Assembly (NCBI GenBank): GCA_033239005.1
Contig: BSQZ01000004.1
Location: forward strand, 16,399,507-16,463,506
Length of the DNA stretch: 64,000 nucleotides
Source: Lamellibrachia satsuma
Taxonomy: Eukaryota; Annelida; Polychaeta; Sabellida; Siboglinidae
Reading direction: 5' to 3'
In this document: positions 43,708-55,280 of the stretch, piece by piece
Layout: the number at the start of each line of letters is the position of its first letter
How positions within the stretch are numbered: the first letter of the stretch is position 1
Notes under the pieces: model-generated
What the model was told of the DNA's origin: nothing
Databases searched by the model: none
The model's input: the letters and a program-made list of their open reading frames with translations, nothing else
Position numbers and translations under genes: made by a program

Positions 43708-44722
43708 TATGCATGTCGTGAACACCCCAGGATGAAATCATACTTGAAGAATGTGCTTAAATGGGGCATATCGTGCATCGTGGTGTATGCATGTCGTGAA
43801 CACCCCAGGATGAAATCATACTAGAAGACTGTGCTTAAATGGGGCATATCGTGCATCGTAGTGTATGCATGTCGTGAACACCCCAGGATGAAATCATACT
43901 AGAAGACTGTGCTTAAATGGGCTATATCGTGCATCGTGGTGTATGCATGTCGTGAACACCCCAGGATGAAATCGTACTAGAAGACTGTGCTTAAATGGGG
44001 CATATCGTGCATCGTAGTGTATGCATGTCGTGAACACCCCAGGATGAAATCGTACTAGAAGACTGTGCTTAAATGGGCTATATCGTGCATCGTAGTGTAT
44101 GCATGTCGTGAACACCCCAGGATGAAATCGTACTAGAAGACTGTGCTTAAATGGGCTATATCGTGCATCGTAGTGTATGCATGTCGTGAACACCCCAGGA
44201 TGAAATCGTACTAGAAGACTGTGCTTAAATGGGGCATATCGTGCATCGTAGTGTATGCATGTCGTGAACACCCCGGGATGAAATCGTACTAGAAGACTGT
44301 GCTTAAATGGGGCATATCGTGCATCGTAGTGTATGCATGTCGTGAAGACCCCAGGATGAAATCGTACTAGAAGACTGTGCTTAAATGGGCTATATCGTGC
44401 ATCGTAGTGTATGCATGTCGTGAACACCCCAGGATGAAATCGTACTAGAAGACTGTGCTTAAATGGGCTATATCGTGCATCGTAGTGTATGCATGTCGTG
44501 AACACCCCAGGATGAAATCGTACTAGAAGACTGTGCTTAAATGGGGCATATCGTGCATCGTAGTGTATGCATGTCGTGAACACCCCAGGATGAAATCGTA
44601 CTAGAAGACTGTGCTTAAATGGGCTATATCGTGCATCGTAGTGTATGCATGTCGTGAACACCCCAGGATGAAATCGTACTAGAAGACTGTGCTTAAATGG
44701 GCTATATCGTGCATCGTAGTGT
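43708..44722. repeat. 78-bp minisatellite derived from the SGNH gene 5' end
   Basis: Thirteen copies of a 78-bp unit. Part of each unit (AGAAGACTGTGC...ATCGTAGTGTAT) aligns with codons 4-19 of SGNH copy 2 (AGGAAGACTGCG...ATCATCGTAGTGTAT), which encode the signal anchor. The last unit runs straight into the truncated gene copy at 44690. Because 78 is divisible by three, a 255-codon frame stays open on the minus strand. It is periodic and not a gene. Confidence 0.85.
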
Positions 44723-44945
44723 ATCTTCTTGTTATGAACATCGTCCTCGTGAAATGGTCAACGCCAAACTTGACAATCAGATCATCATGCGTCTGCAGTC
44801 GACCGACACCTGGCCACGGTCACTCCCTGTCGGACACACGCAGCTCGAACAATATCGTTTCCTGCGAAACATGACTAAGACTGGAGGGTTTAAGGAAATC
44901 GAGCGTGACCAGGCAAAATACACGTACAACATAACGGTCGAGTAG
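44660..44945 (+). pseudogene. SGNH protein, copy 3, 5' fragment
   Basis: Aligns with the first ~85 residues of copies 1 and 2 (IVVYLLVMN, LTIRSSCVC, TWPRSLPVG, DQAKYTYNITV). One base is missing after the SSCVC codons relative to copy 2, shifting the frame, and a TAG ends it at 44943-44945. It is in opposite orientation to the other copies and has no catalytic core. Confidence 0.85.
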
Positions 44946-45020
44946 GGTTTAAGGAAATCGAGCGCGACCAGGCAAAATACACGTCCAACATAACGGTCGA
45001 GGAGGGTTTAAGGAAATCGA
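44885..45020. repeat. ~61-bp duplication within SGNH copy 3
   Basis: The segment GGGTTTAAGGAAATCGAGCG through ACATAACGGTCGAG occurs twice, and the start of a third copy follows. Confidence 0.85.
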
Positions 45021-45299
45021 CATAACTGTTTTTTTCTTTTCTATTTTTTATAACAATGTTCAATCACAACATGAATAACATTAATTCTTTTGAGAAGAGC
45101 TGGGTTGTTGAATTTGATTTGAAATGATTGATAACAACCTGTTTTAGTCATGTGTGCTGGAAGACGTGAAACAATACATCATACGAAAATTAATTAACAC
45201 AGCTGAAATGATGTTGCTACATATATCTATACATGACACCGCCACATATATTCCTAGAGTAGTTGAAGTTGCCTCTGTGTTATTTGGACAGCTGTTTGT

Positions 45300-46161
45300 C
45301 CATCGTCACGCACGACATTTGCTACACAAATCTGCTTCCATATATATCCTCGCCTTATCAACGGTTCTCTTTGTCGCTTTCTTCTTCTGCCCATATGTGT
45401 GCGTCATCCTTGCATCCGATTGATTTTCTTTCTCCTTGGTCTTCTCTATGTTTTCCAGGCTTCCTTCCTTTCGCATACTGCCTCTGCAACTTCGCTTGTC
45501 CATTACCCTTGGTTACTTCTCCTTTACACTCCGCCCTTTCCCGATGTTCTTCCAAATAGCTTCTCTGCAGCTCCCACAAATGCTTCTTTGTATTTTTTTC
45601 CATTCATCCTGCAAACCACCAATTTCTTCGCTGAACTCTTCATACTTAACCGTCACCCACTCCTTGTATTCAACAGCGACGTCGTCTTTGCACCTCCACC
45701 ACTTGATAGTCCTGCGACCAACAGTCTTAGTTTGTTTCTTCTTCTGCATATGCACAATGAACACCACTGGCTTGTGCTGTGCCGTGACTTGTTCTCTCCA
45801 GCCACATCTTTACAATCCTTAATCTCCCGTAGCTGCTGCTTCCGGACTATCAGCAGATCTAATTCTGTCTTGTGCTGTCCACTCCTGTATGTGATCTTGT
45901 GGCTCTCTCGCTTCTGGAAGAAAGACCTAGCCACTGCTAAACAATTTCTCGCCACCAGCTCCACCAGAGCTCGACCCTCTCTATTCCTCGCTCCCCATCC
46001 ATCTCTGCCAACACTCTCTTCTTCACCTGATTCCACTACTCCAACATGTGCACTAAAGTCTCCCGCAACACACAACATCACCTCCAGCTCCACCAATCCC
46101 ATCATCCTCTCCAAAACATCATTGAATTCCACTTTCTCTGTCTCCGTCCTTCCCGTCTGTG
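45300..46161 (-). pseudogene. LINE ORF2, second half of endonuclease domain and linker
   Basis: The minus strand reads RTETEKVEFNDVLERMMG, VAGDFSAHVGV, NREGRALVELVARNCLAVA and SGQHKTELDLLIVRK: the EEP endonuclease GDFNAHVG and R..S.IDYILV-type blocks. A charged linker continues in another frame to about 45300. Frameshifts are present and no RT core follows. Its first half lies at 50450-50886, the far side of the hAT insertion. Confidence 0.8.
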
Positions 46162-46169
46162 GCCCGACC
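46162..46169. repeat. hAT target-site duplication, left (GCCCGACC)
   Basis: Pairs with GCCCGAAC at 50442-50449, one mismatch. Confidence 0.8.
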
Positions 46170-46778
46170 CAGGGTGTTTTTTAACATACAAAGTGGGGGG
46201 CAATGCCCCCCCCAGTCAAACCAACTTGCCCCCCCCCCCAATGCGTGCCCTCATTCTCCTTAACCAGCCCCTTGTATTAATGTAGGTCATAATTTGTATT
46301 CTTTTTGTGAGTGTGATTTAGTTAATTTTCATTGGTGGCAAAATCAAGAAAGTACCAAAGTTAAAGAAGGGCAATATGTCTACAACAGATCAATTTATTG
46401 ATATGGCTCACAGGGGAATCTTACATTTTCAAAAAAGGCTTTATATTTCCTGTTCCATAACTAGATGCCAGGTTACTATTTTCATGTTACCATTTCATGT
46501 TCGATGCGTCTCGAATGGTGAGGTTTACTTTCGACTCGAAAGTCGAAGAATAATGGCAATATCATGGACATAGGCAGTAGTACCCGAGTTATGGTGTGTT
46601 TATGTTAATGCATGCGACAGGAAGTGAGGAATGTAATAGCATCATAGCAATAACAGTGACGTATTGCCGAAAGGCTTCTTCATACAGTTCATGCGAAGAA
46701 CTGAAAACGTGCTTAGCCATACCATAGCCATAGAAGTGTTTACTTATGACGTCAGTGTTCCGGTGCCAGAATAGCTAA

Positions 46779-46888
<110 letters not shown>

Positions 46889-46899
46889 AAAAATATGTA

Positions 46900-47845
46900 C
46901 CTGCATGTTACTGTTTGTTTAAATTATGTATAATTCAACAAGACCCGCCATCACATTTTACACGATTGAGCCGCGTGCAATCCAGTTCTTTACAGTGATG
47001 TTGAAATAGCTGTTAACATAAACCGGTGTCCTGGCCGCGAAATTGTGAAACGTACCCTGTGTAGCACAGGCGAAACGAAACCAAGCCCATTCGCTAGTAT
47101 CATTGGTCGAGAGCGAGCGGGCGGGGATTAACGATGTATCAACAACCTGTCAGTCGGCTGTTTTTCTTCAAATAATAAATAAACCTGGCAAAATGTGTGT
47201 AGTGTCCAACGAAAGCAATTGGAAACGTTTAACAAATATCACAAAATAATCACATTTTAATAATGATCCCTCTTGTAGGTAAGATGATACAAACATCACA
47301 ACAGCCATAAACCTGTCAGGGTAGATTTTTATTGAGGCAGTAACCTAGCCAGTTTATTCTCCGCATCTTTGAGAAATCGAAATTTTAAGCATGGTAACTC
47401 AAAGAAGCATATTGTATACATACTAAACAAATAAATTTTAAAATGTATGAGTAGTTGATAGTGGTCTACATGTGAGATGGAAAGTTGGCGGTCAGCAGGG
47501 ACTTCAACTTTGGAAAATTGTTACTCAAAAGTTGGTGGTCCACATATTAACATAACAAATGTAATCAACATTTGCACATGTCAGTTTTGGAAGTACGTAT
47601 TTTCTATATGTTGATTTGTTATGTACTTAGCCAACCATTTGATTGATAGACGTGGTATCCATGTTTTGTATTACTCTCTTTTGTGCCTTAAGCCTATATC
47701 TTCAGTATATTTATGTCTAGAGTCTAGAGCATGTTGCCGCTCGCATTGTAATTCCACTATAAAAGTGTTTCAAATAGACATGCTTTTCCTGAGATAGTTA
47801 TTACATCTAACCATCTAATTTGTCCAGGTCGATATCCTGCCAGTC
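46900..47845. other. 5' non-coding part of the hAT element
   Basis: AT-rich leader before the transposase start. No feature is recognised. Confidence 0.4.
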
Positions 47846-50067
47846 ATGCCTAAGAGAGAAAGAAATGCAAAACGAAAACAAGAAGAGCTACAGAAATCTG
47901 CCGCAAAATGTCAGCGCCTAGACACAATTTTTCGACGCAGCCTAGGACACAATTTTTCGACGCAGCCTCAATGACTCATTGCCAGAAATACCCACAATGC
48001 TGCCAGGGAACTATGATCCGTCCGCTGCCATCACATCTGATGACACTCCCAAAGACAAAGGTGTACCACCAGTCATAGAGATTCTGCCTTCGTCGTGCTC
48101 TCGCCCGAGTACCAGTTCATCAAGCAGCCATTATCCGTTCACTGCCATCACATCTGATGACGCTGCCAAAGATAAAGGTGTACCTCCAGTCACAGAGATA
48201 CTGCCTTCGTCGTGTTCTCGCCCGAGTACCAGTTCATCAAGCAGCCTAGATCCTTCCACTGCCATCACACCTGACCACACTCTTGGTGACAAAGATCACC
48301 ACCTTACCCAGACACATGGTCAGGAAACCGACAACGCAACTTCCCGCACACCGACGTACAAAGGAATTCCGTTAACTATTGCAAATGTTGTCAACAAATT
48401 CCCCGAGCTTCGCTCATTTTCGGCAAAGAAATGTGGCCAAACAAGGGCTCAAATTCTATGCAAAACATGTCAGGAGTATAAGAATATGGCAAAGAAAAGT
48501 TCATCCATGGCTGCGCGCACTCACTGCTTACAATAAGACTGTTTTTGCGATGCTGCGAATGGCCGTCGACGTGTACAACGACTGTCAAATCGAAACGGTC
48601 TCCGCCCGATCGTGACCGATGCGATCTCTGGCTTGTTTGGCGTCGGACCATATGTTGGCCGCTATGCGACAAAATGGCGCAGATGTGGAATTTGTTCCAT
48701 TCACGCCCGCGTCTAGCGACCTTCACTACAGGGACCCAAACTACTATAAGCAGATGTTGGATGTCATATACGAACTAGAGAAAGTGCGTCTGTCTCAAAT
48801 GTTCAACCGATGCACAGTCTTCAGTGTGCAGATTGATTGCAGCTGTGACAGGCAAATGATGGACTACAAGTTTGTAAGTGGACGGATGGCTAACAGTGAT
48901 GGTAGCGTAACTAGTGTGATCGTCGTCATGCATTCCCCAGAGAAGAACGGCGCCCCTGGACTACTGGAAGCCGTGAACAAAGCTTTGGTTCTGACAGGAG
49001 GTAAAGACACGAAGCTCGTCGGTGTCACCACTGACGGCGAATCGGCAAACACTGGCAGACATGGTGGATTATGGCGTTTGCTTGCTGACCAAGTGCACAG
49101 AGGTCTGGCAACTTTCTGGTGTGCTGCTCACCGGTCGGACTTAGCCATTGAGTCGGTCGTCAGCACCGTACCGGAGCTGGGCATGTGTAAGTCTAATCTA
49201 CTGGGGCTCGTACGATTCTTCCGGAAGACGTTGTCAGCGCAAGCCGGGAATGTCAAACAGTTCCCCCGGCACCACGATGTCAGGTTTGCCCAGCATGAGC
49301 AGCAGCTGGTGGATGCTGTGCTGAATAACCTACCAGCCTGCATTAAGGTGTGGGAACAGATGCAAGCACCAGAGAGTACCAGCGATAGAAGGGAGAAGGC
49401 TGAAGCCAAAGGGTTTCTGAGAATTTGGAACCACCAACAGAAGTGGATAACATAAGCGGAGCAATGGGAGAACATCAGGCTGGAGGTCGTGCAAGCATCC
49501 CACGAATACCTCTCTGAACGCATGCACCCGGAGCAGGAGGACGGCATCAAAGACATGAAGGGGTTGGTGATGTCACGCAATCTGGGATCATTCGTTGAGC
49601 AAGGCGTGCGCGTCGTCGGGCGTCTTTTTCCAGACGAGGCATCTGACTTTGCGGACGGAGCAGCCGAGCAATGTGAGAACATGATGAATGTGCCGTTCCT
49701 GCCTGACGGCTGTGATCTCGGTTGTAAGATGACTATCATATTGCGGCAACTTCTGCCAGTCACCACAGGTTCAGTTCAGAAGGTGTTGGCATATATGGCT
49801 TGCACGAGTCCACACACTATGCAGACCGAAAGGATCGTGAGCCACCACAACCTCGTTGTCGACAATCACCGCACCAGCATGGGTGAGGACACGAGAAACG
49901 CCCGCCTCATGGTGGCACTGAATGGTGTGGGCACCGCCTACTTTGACCCTCGACCCGCTGTCGTCAAATTCCTGGAGAACACCAGAAGATGCTGGGCTCC
50001 AGATTGGGATATCTACGGGCAGCGTGAATTCGTTAGGAAATTCACCCGCGAAACGGGGTTCGTCTAG
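47846..50067 (+). pseudogene. hAT transposase (ZNF862/KIAA1586-like), broken
   Basis: Starts MPKRERNAKRKQEELQKSAA at 47846. The N-terminal part has three ~40-residue repeats (AITSDD..KDKGVPPV, ILPSSCSRPSTSSSSS). The core shows SVQIDCSCDRQMMDYKFVSG, VTTDGESANTGRHGG, FWCAAHRSDLAIESV and a C-terminal SHHNLVVDNHRTSMGEDTRN block, typical of domesticated-like hAT transposases. Breaks: a 25-bp tandem duplication near 47918-47968 shifts the frame, another shift lies near 48470-48500, and in-frame stops occur at 48613-48615 (TGA) and 49453-49455 (TAA). The natural stop is TAG at 50065-50067. Confidence 0.8.
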
Positions 50068-50237
50068 TAAAATTGAGACGACTGTCAAACGTACTGACTT
50101 GCAAGTTGCTAGAGACGTGTCATGTTTCTCTAACTACTGCATGTGTTTTTCATAAAAAATTCTGGGATATAAGTGTAACATTAATTTTATACCGAGATGC
50201 AGTCGTCGGTGTGCAACCATATGGATAAAAAGATACT

Positions 50238-50243
50238 GACACA

Positions 50244-50291
<48 letters not shown>

Positions 50292-50298
50292 CACACAA
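50238..50298. repeat. (CACG)n/(CA)n microsatellite inside the hAT element
   Basis: CACGCACG units followed by CACA. Confidence 0.95.
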
Positions 50299-50449
50299 AC
50301 ATATAAATATATATAAAGGTTTCATACATTCCTAAGGGTTATGTAAATAAGCATTAATAATGCGTAAGGTGCCCTTTTTAACCATTTGGAGTGCCCTTTT
50401 AGGACATTGCCCCCAGTGAAAATTCAATAAAAAAAGCCCTGGCCCGAAC

Positions 50450-50886
50450 ACATATATAACACATATCATATGTTTCCTATTCATCAGCCATGACATCACT
50501 ATGCGCCCCTTCCATCTCTTCACTCGGACCACCGTCTTACTGATCTCTTCGGATACAATAATGCCCACTCCGTTATTTCTTCCATCATTTCCTGCGTGCA
50601 GTAACTTGTACCCTCCCATCATCGTCCTTGCTCTGTCTCCCTTCCACTTAGTCTCCTGGATGCATAATACTTCCAGTCTCCTTCTTTCCACCATTTCCAC
50701 CACCTCTACTCCTTTCCCGCTCATCGTCTCCACGTCCAGACTGCCTAGCCGGACTTCACATCTAGATCGCTGCCGGCCTGACGATCCCCTTGGTCTTCGC
50801 TGTCTTCTCGCCGCAGCCAAGGTAGACGGCGTGTCGGTTACCCCGGACGCGGTAGCCCTCTCGCTCAACAATGTCTGTACCATCAT
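50450..50886 (-). pseudogene. LINE ORF2, first half of endonuclease domain
   Basis: The minus strand reads LGSLDVETMSGKGVEVVEMV, RRLEVLCIQETKWKGDRAR, GGYKLLHAGNDGRNNGVGII and VKRWKGRIVMSWLMN: the N-terminal EEP blocks (TWNV.TM, LCIQETRWKG, NGVGII) of craniofacial development protein 2-like LINE proteins. The catalytic Glu of QET is present. The sequence stops at the hAT right target-site copy and resumes at 46161. Confidence 0.85.
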
Positions 50887-51114
50887 TATATTGGGACATC
50901 TTAGCCACTCATCAGCGCGCCTCTGGCTGACCTGCTGGAGCGGTTTTATCTCAATAAATATAAATAAATTACAATTCCCGTTTGAATTCCTGCAATTTTG
51001 TTTTTAAGCACTGCACAATATTACAACATATTAAATGAGCGGTCAATTCCTGTCTAAAGTTTCTCCATTATGTCTTACATACTGTAAACAATTATTTAAC
51101 AAAATCCATCCAAG

Positions 51115-51345
51115 ACAAAATACCCAGATGGCAAGTGGACAAAGAATGTCATTGGCTTATCGAAAGTCCAACAATTTATCACCTGTGTGTAACCCACCTT
51201 ACTGAGATATTTGTCTATTCTTCGAAACATATTACGCTGCTAGCATTTGCGCAATATGTAGATAATCTTTTCCATTCATGTATTATCCTCTGTGAAAATT
51301 GGTACTTTCTGCTATCCAATCTACAATTGGTGTACGCAGGTGGAT
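51115..51345 (-). pseudogene. Older 3'-end copy of the CR1-like LINE
   Basis: Clearly similar to 51480-51715 (shared GATGGCAAGTGGACAA, GGCTTATCGA, GCTGCTAGCA and AATATGTAGA-type words) but with many differences. It covers the end of the ORF and the 3' UTR. Confidence 0.8.
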
Positions 51346-51419
51346 GTGGACGTGCGAAGCATATATTGGCACTGTTTATAACAAATAGAATAAAAATAAA
51401 TTATAACGATTAATAAATA

Positions 51420-53345
51420 AATAAGGTGTTATGTGCAAGTCATGATTATTCTAACAAGATTTAACAAGATTTGCCATCCAAGCCAAAGGCCCAGATGGCA
51501 AGTGGACAAGGAAGCCATTGGCTTATCGAGAGTCCAACAATGTTCACCTACTTATAACCCGCCCTCCTGATATATGTGTCAACCTTGTTTTTAAACATAT
51601 TCACGCTGCTAGCAGTTACACAATCTGTAGACAGTTTGTTCCATTCATTTACTGTCCTCTGTGAGAACGAGTGCTTCCTGATGTCCAATCTACATTGATC
51701 CTTTACTAATTTTACCTCATGTCCTCTAGTTCTGCTATCCTTCTTGAGTGAGAAAAACATATTTCTATCAATATTTTCATACCCATTCAATATCTTAAAA
51801 ACTTCAATCTGATCTCCTCTTAACCTCCTTGTCTCTAGAGTTGTTAAACCACATTCTTTCAGGCGTTCTTCATAACTAAGGTCTCTAAGTTCTGGAATCA
51901 TTTTAGTTGCTCTCCTTTGTATGCGTTCAAGCGTATCTATATCCTTCTTACGATATGGTCTCCATGCTTGTATACAGTATTCTAAATGAGGTCTAACTAT
52001 TGCTTTATAAAGAGGTATAATTAACTTTTTTCCCTTGTATGTTATGTTTCTTCTAATCAATCCAAGAATTTGATTACCCTTTGAAGCTGCAATACCACAC
52101 TGCTCTGAAACTTTCATATCAGCGCTTATTGTAACTCCTAAGTCCTTTTCTTTTACAGTAGTACCAAGAACAGTAGCTCCCATTTTATAGTTTACATTCA
52201 AGTTCCCATGTCCTGTATGTAGGCATTTACATTTCCCAAAATTGAACAGCATCTGCCATTTCTCAGACCATTTCACTAATCTGTCTAGATCGTTTTGTAA
52301 ATGTTGTTTATCACCATCAGTATTAACCTTTCTAAACAGTTTTGTGTCGTCCGCAAATTTCAGTACGTTACTTGTTATACTGTCGTCCAAGTCATTGATA
52401 TAAATTAAGAATAATATAGGTCCTAATACTGATCCTTGAGGTACCCCACTCAAAACCGATTTCCAATTTGAAACTTCGCCATCTACTACAACTCGTTGTC
52501 TTCTGTCAGTCAGCCATTGTTCTATCCAGTCAGTTATGCTATCCCCGATACCATGGGCTTTTAATTAAAGTAGCAATCTTTGATGTGGCACTTTGTCAAA
52601 AGCTTTCTGAAAATCTAAGTAGATAATATCTACTGGCGATCCCTCGTCTATCCACTTAGTGATTTCTTCCAAAAAACATAACACATTTGTTAAGCATGAC
52701 CTCGCTTTAAGGAATCCATGTTGAGATGAATTTAATAATTTATGCTTAACGAGGAAGTCCACCATATGGTCTTTAATTAACCTTTCTAATAATTTACAAA
52801 TCACTGACGTTAAACTCACTGGTCTGTAATTCTCTGACTTATTTCTCGAACCCTTTTTAAATAATGGTATGATGTTTGCTTCTTTCCATTCAAACGGAAC
52901 AACTCCCTCTTTTAATGACAAGTTGAATACTCTTGCAAGTGGTATACTGATTTGATCTACTGTTTCCATTAGTAATTTTGGAGGAATCCCATCCACTCCC
53001 GGTGATTTGTTATCCTTCATTGCCTTTATTTTCCTAGCTACCAATTCTGGAGATACAACTAACGGTCCTAAATAGTCAGATTTAGTCCCCTGAAATTTAG
53101 CATCAGCAACTGGTAATGAACTAATATCTTCTTTTGTAAACACTGAACTGAAGTAACCATTTAGGTCTTCCGCCATTAAAAACCCCTGTGATATTATATT
53201 TCCAGCACTGTCTTCTAGAGGTCCAACCTTGTCTTGTACGTTTTGTTTACTCCTGACATATGCATAAAAACTCTTGCTGTCAGTTTTTATGTTACATGCC
53301 AGTTTTTGCTCATTCTGGTAAGAGTTACAAAACTGATTGCAATTT
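51420..53345 (-). mobile_element. CR1/jockey-like LINE, 5'-truncated
   Basis: The reverse transcriptase ORF runs from about 53345 to 51548, followed by about 125 bp of 3' UTR. No endonuclease domain is present. Confidence 0.85.
51548..53345 (-). pseudogene. LINE reverse transcriptase with one nonsense codon
   Basis: Motifs in order: SPGVDGIPPKLL, NYRPVSLTSVICKLLERL, QHGFLKARSCLTNVL, YLDFQKAFDKVPHQRLL, SGVPQGSVLGPILFLIYIND, FADDTKLF (catalytic Asp pair), RPHLEYCIQAWRPY and the C-terminal R.R.RGDQIEVFKILNG block. One TAA at 52565-52567 interrupts an otherwise continuous frame just after QRLLL. The reading frame is the same on both sides. There is no start codon because the 5' end is missing. 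The copy is recent by its few lesions. Confidence 0.9.
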
Positions 53346-53404
53346 TGTGACCTTGCTCCACGAAGCCAAATGTCATAATAACCACAATGTGTCGGACCTT
53401 GCTC

Positions 53405-53590
53405 AATATGGTTCGTGGTCCGAGGGAGGGGTGTGTAAGTTCCTGGTCCGAGGGAGGGGTGTGTAAGTTCCTGGTCCGAGGGAGGGGTGTGTAAGTTCCT
53501 GGTCCGAGGGAGGGGTGTGTAAGTTACTCGTCCAAATGAGGGGTGCGTAAGTTACTCGTCCAAATGAGGGGTGCGTAAGTTTGGTCTTTC
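53405..53590. repeat. 28-bp minisatellite
   Basis: About seven copies of GTAAGTTCCTGGTCCGAGGG plus AGGGGTGT, the last two diverged (ACTCGTCCAAATGAGG). Confidence 0.9.
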
Positions 53591-53829
53591 GAAAGTATCT
53601 CCCCTTGTAACTTCCCGTCGGCATGGTGCTGTCAGTGTAGCACTTGTTTATTTACCTTGTATTAAGGGATATGTGACGGGGGAGGGGGGAGCACGGCCAG
53701 TCACTTGACTCGCCGACTGTTTTGCTCTGATGCTGCCATCTGGCGTGTTGCAGGGGAGATATGATGTTGTCCCCTGGTGGCTTACATGCTGAGTTATTGG
53801 TGTAGTTAGTGTAGCACTTGGGCCATTCA

Positions 53830-54890
53830 GGGATCATGCCTCAGTTAGACTTCCTGTTGTGTTACAGACGAATGTAGGGCACAGTAATTTTAGATATGTG
53901 TTATTTTAAAAAAATCATCTGACATAACTGCATTTGAGCCAGGCACATTGGCAAGTTTGCTGGTAGAACATGTTGGCAATGTAACTGTGGATTTTTAGAT
54001 GAAGTAGAAGCATGAAAGCAATCACATAAGCAATAAAATTGAGCAAGTCTGACACAATAGTAATCACCCAAAATCCTGCTAAATGTGACAAATTGTCACT
54101 TTTCTGACAAAGTTGTGCCATAGTTGGTTAAAAATCAAGCAATTATATAAATATTAATTTGAAAATAAGTAGGTGGTATATTTAAAGAGACAGTAAGTAG
54201 GTTTCATTGGTTCGCAATGCTCTAGAAATCTAGTGTACATGGTTAATGATTTATCAAGTGTCAAAATTTACCTATATTTAAATTATGTGACTGGTTTTCA
54301 GCTAATATTATGGGCAGGGCATTGTTTTGATTTGGCTGTGAAACAAATAATAATGACGTGACAAGCAGGAGTGTTCCATAATGGGTTTACATATACATTG
54401 TGCCGCAACTTGATCTAAAATTGGAAACTTTCTCCAAAAAAAGCTTCCCTATTTGGGATCATGCCTCAGTTAGACTTCCTGGTGTGTTACAGACGAATGT
54501 AGGGCACAGTAATTTTAAATATGTTATTTAAAAAAAATCATATCATCTGACATAACTGCATTTGAGCCAGGCACATTGGCAAGTTTGCTGGTAGAACATG
54601 TTGGCAATGTAACTGTGGATTTTAAGATGATTTCAATAGGCGGAAGGATGTTTGACAATTTTTCGCAACTAGGCACGTGTGCGTAGTAATTCATGCAAAA
54701 AATTGTAAAAATTGACGGGTATGGCACGTTCAGGCATTTTAAATGAGTTACAAGTATGAGACTTTGACTAAACTCGATCAGCATGTCAATGAGATGATGA
54801 CAACGGCAGGTAAGAAGTTTCAGAATTTTTTATGGTCCCGTTTTCTTATAATCGTGCAAAACGTTAACATGGTCGCCAATGGGAAACGTA
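53830..54890. repeat. Dispersed repeat family, copy A with internal duplication
   Basis: The block 53833-54000 recurs at 54458-54625 (ATCATGCCTCAGTTAGACTT, ACAGACGAATGTAGGGCACA, GAGCCAGGCACATTGGCAAG). Parts match 56.8-58.4 kb. The open frame at 54524-54784 (minus) aligns loosely with the minus strand of 57780-57960, hinting at a decayed coding sequence. Confidence 0.65.
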
Positions 54891-54939
54891 ACAGGAGGCT
54901 GAACCCTTCAGTGGCTGCGCGTCTACGCGGCGCGTATTC

Positions 54940-55280
54940 ATACTAGTGGCCTTACGAGGCTGGGGGGGGGCAGGCATGGCTGCATTTTTGTGCTTGGCAC
55001 CATGTCTGTTGTCCTGTTTGTCTGGTTTCCCCGGCAGGTCCCCCTTTAAACTTTGGCAAGGTGTCTTCCAATGTAGCAATTGTTCTGCCTACCTTACAGC
55101 TGGTCGCAATGACTGGCCGGAGTTGGACTGTGCTTATGCTGCACCTTGGTGTTTTGCAGGATGTCCAAATCTGCATCCACGCGATCGAAGGCGGCCACGG
55201 AGGAGCCTCCGAATGCATCATCTCTGGTATATGCGCCTGGGGTGGGGCTCCGTGCCGTTGGAGGGTGGGATTCTAAGCCC
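54940..55280. other. GC-rich unassigned segment with open frames
   Basis: Richer in G+C than its surroundings, with open frames on both strands (for example 54946-55389 plus, starting at GTG). A possible reading begins MSKSASTRSKAATEEPPNAS after a TTTGCAG acceptor-like site at 55154-55160. I recognise no family. Confidence 0.25.

Noticed and set aside
43894..44661. 255-aa frame with 26-residue repeats (minus strand)
   Set aside because: The 78-bp unit is a multiple of three, so any stop-free phase stays open. The homologous sense is the plus strand SGNH fragment.
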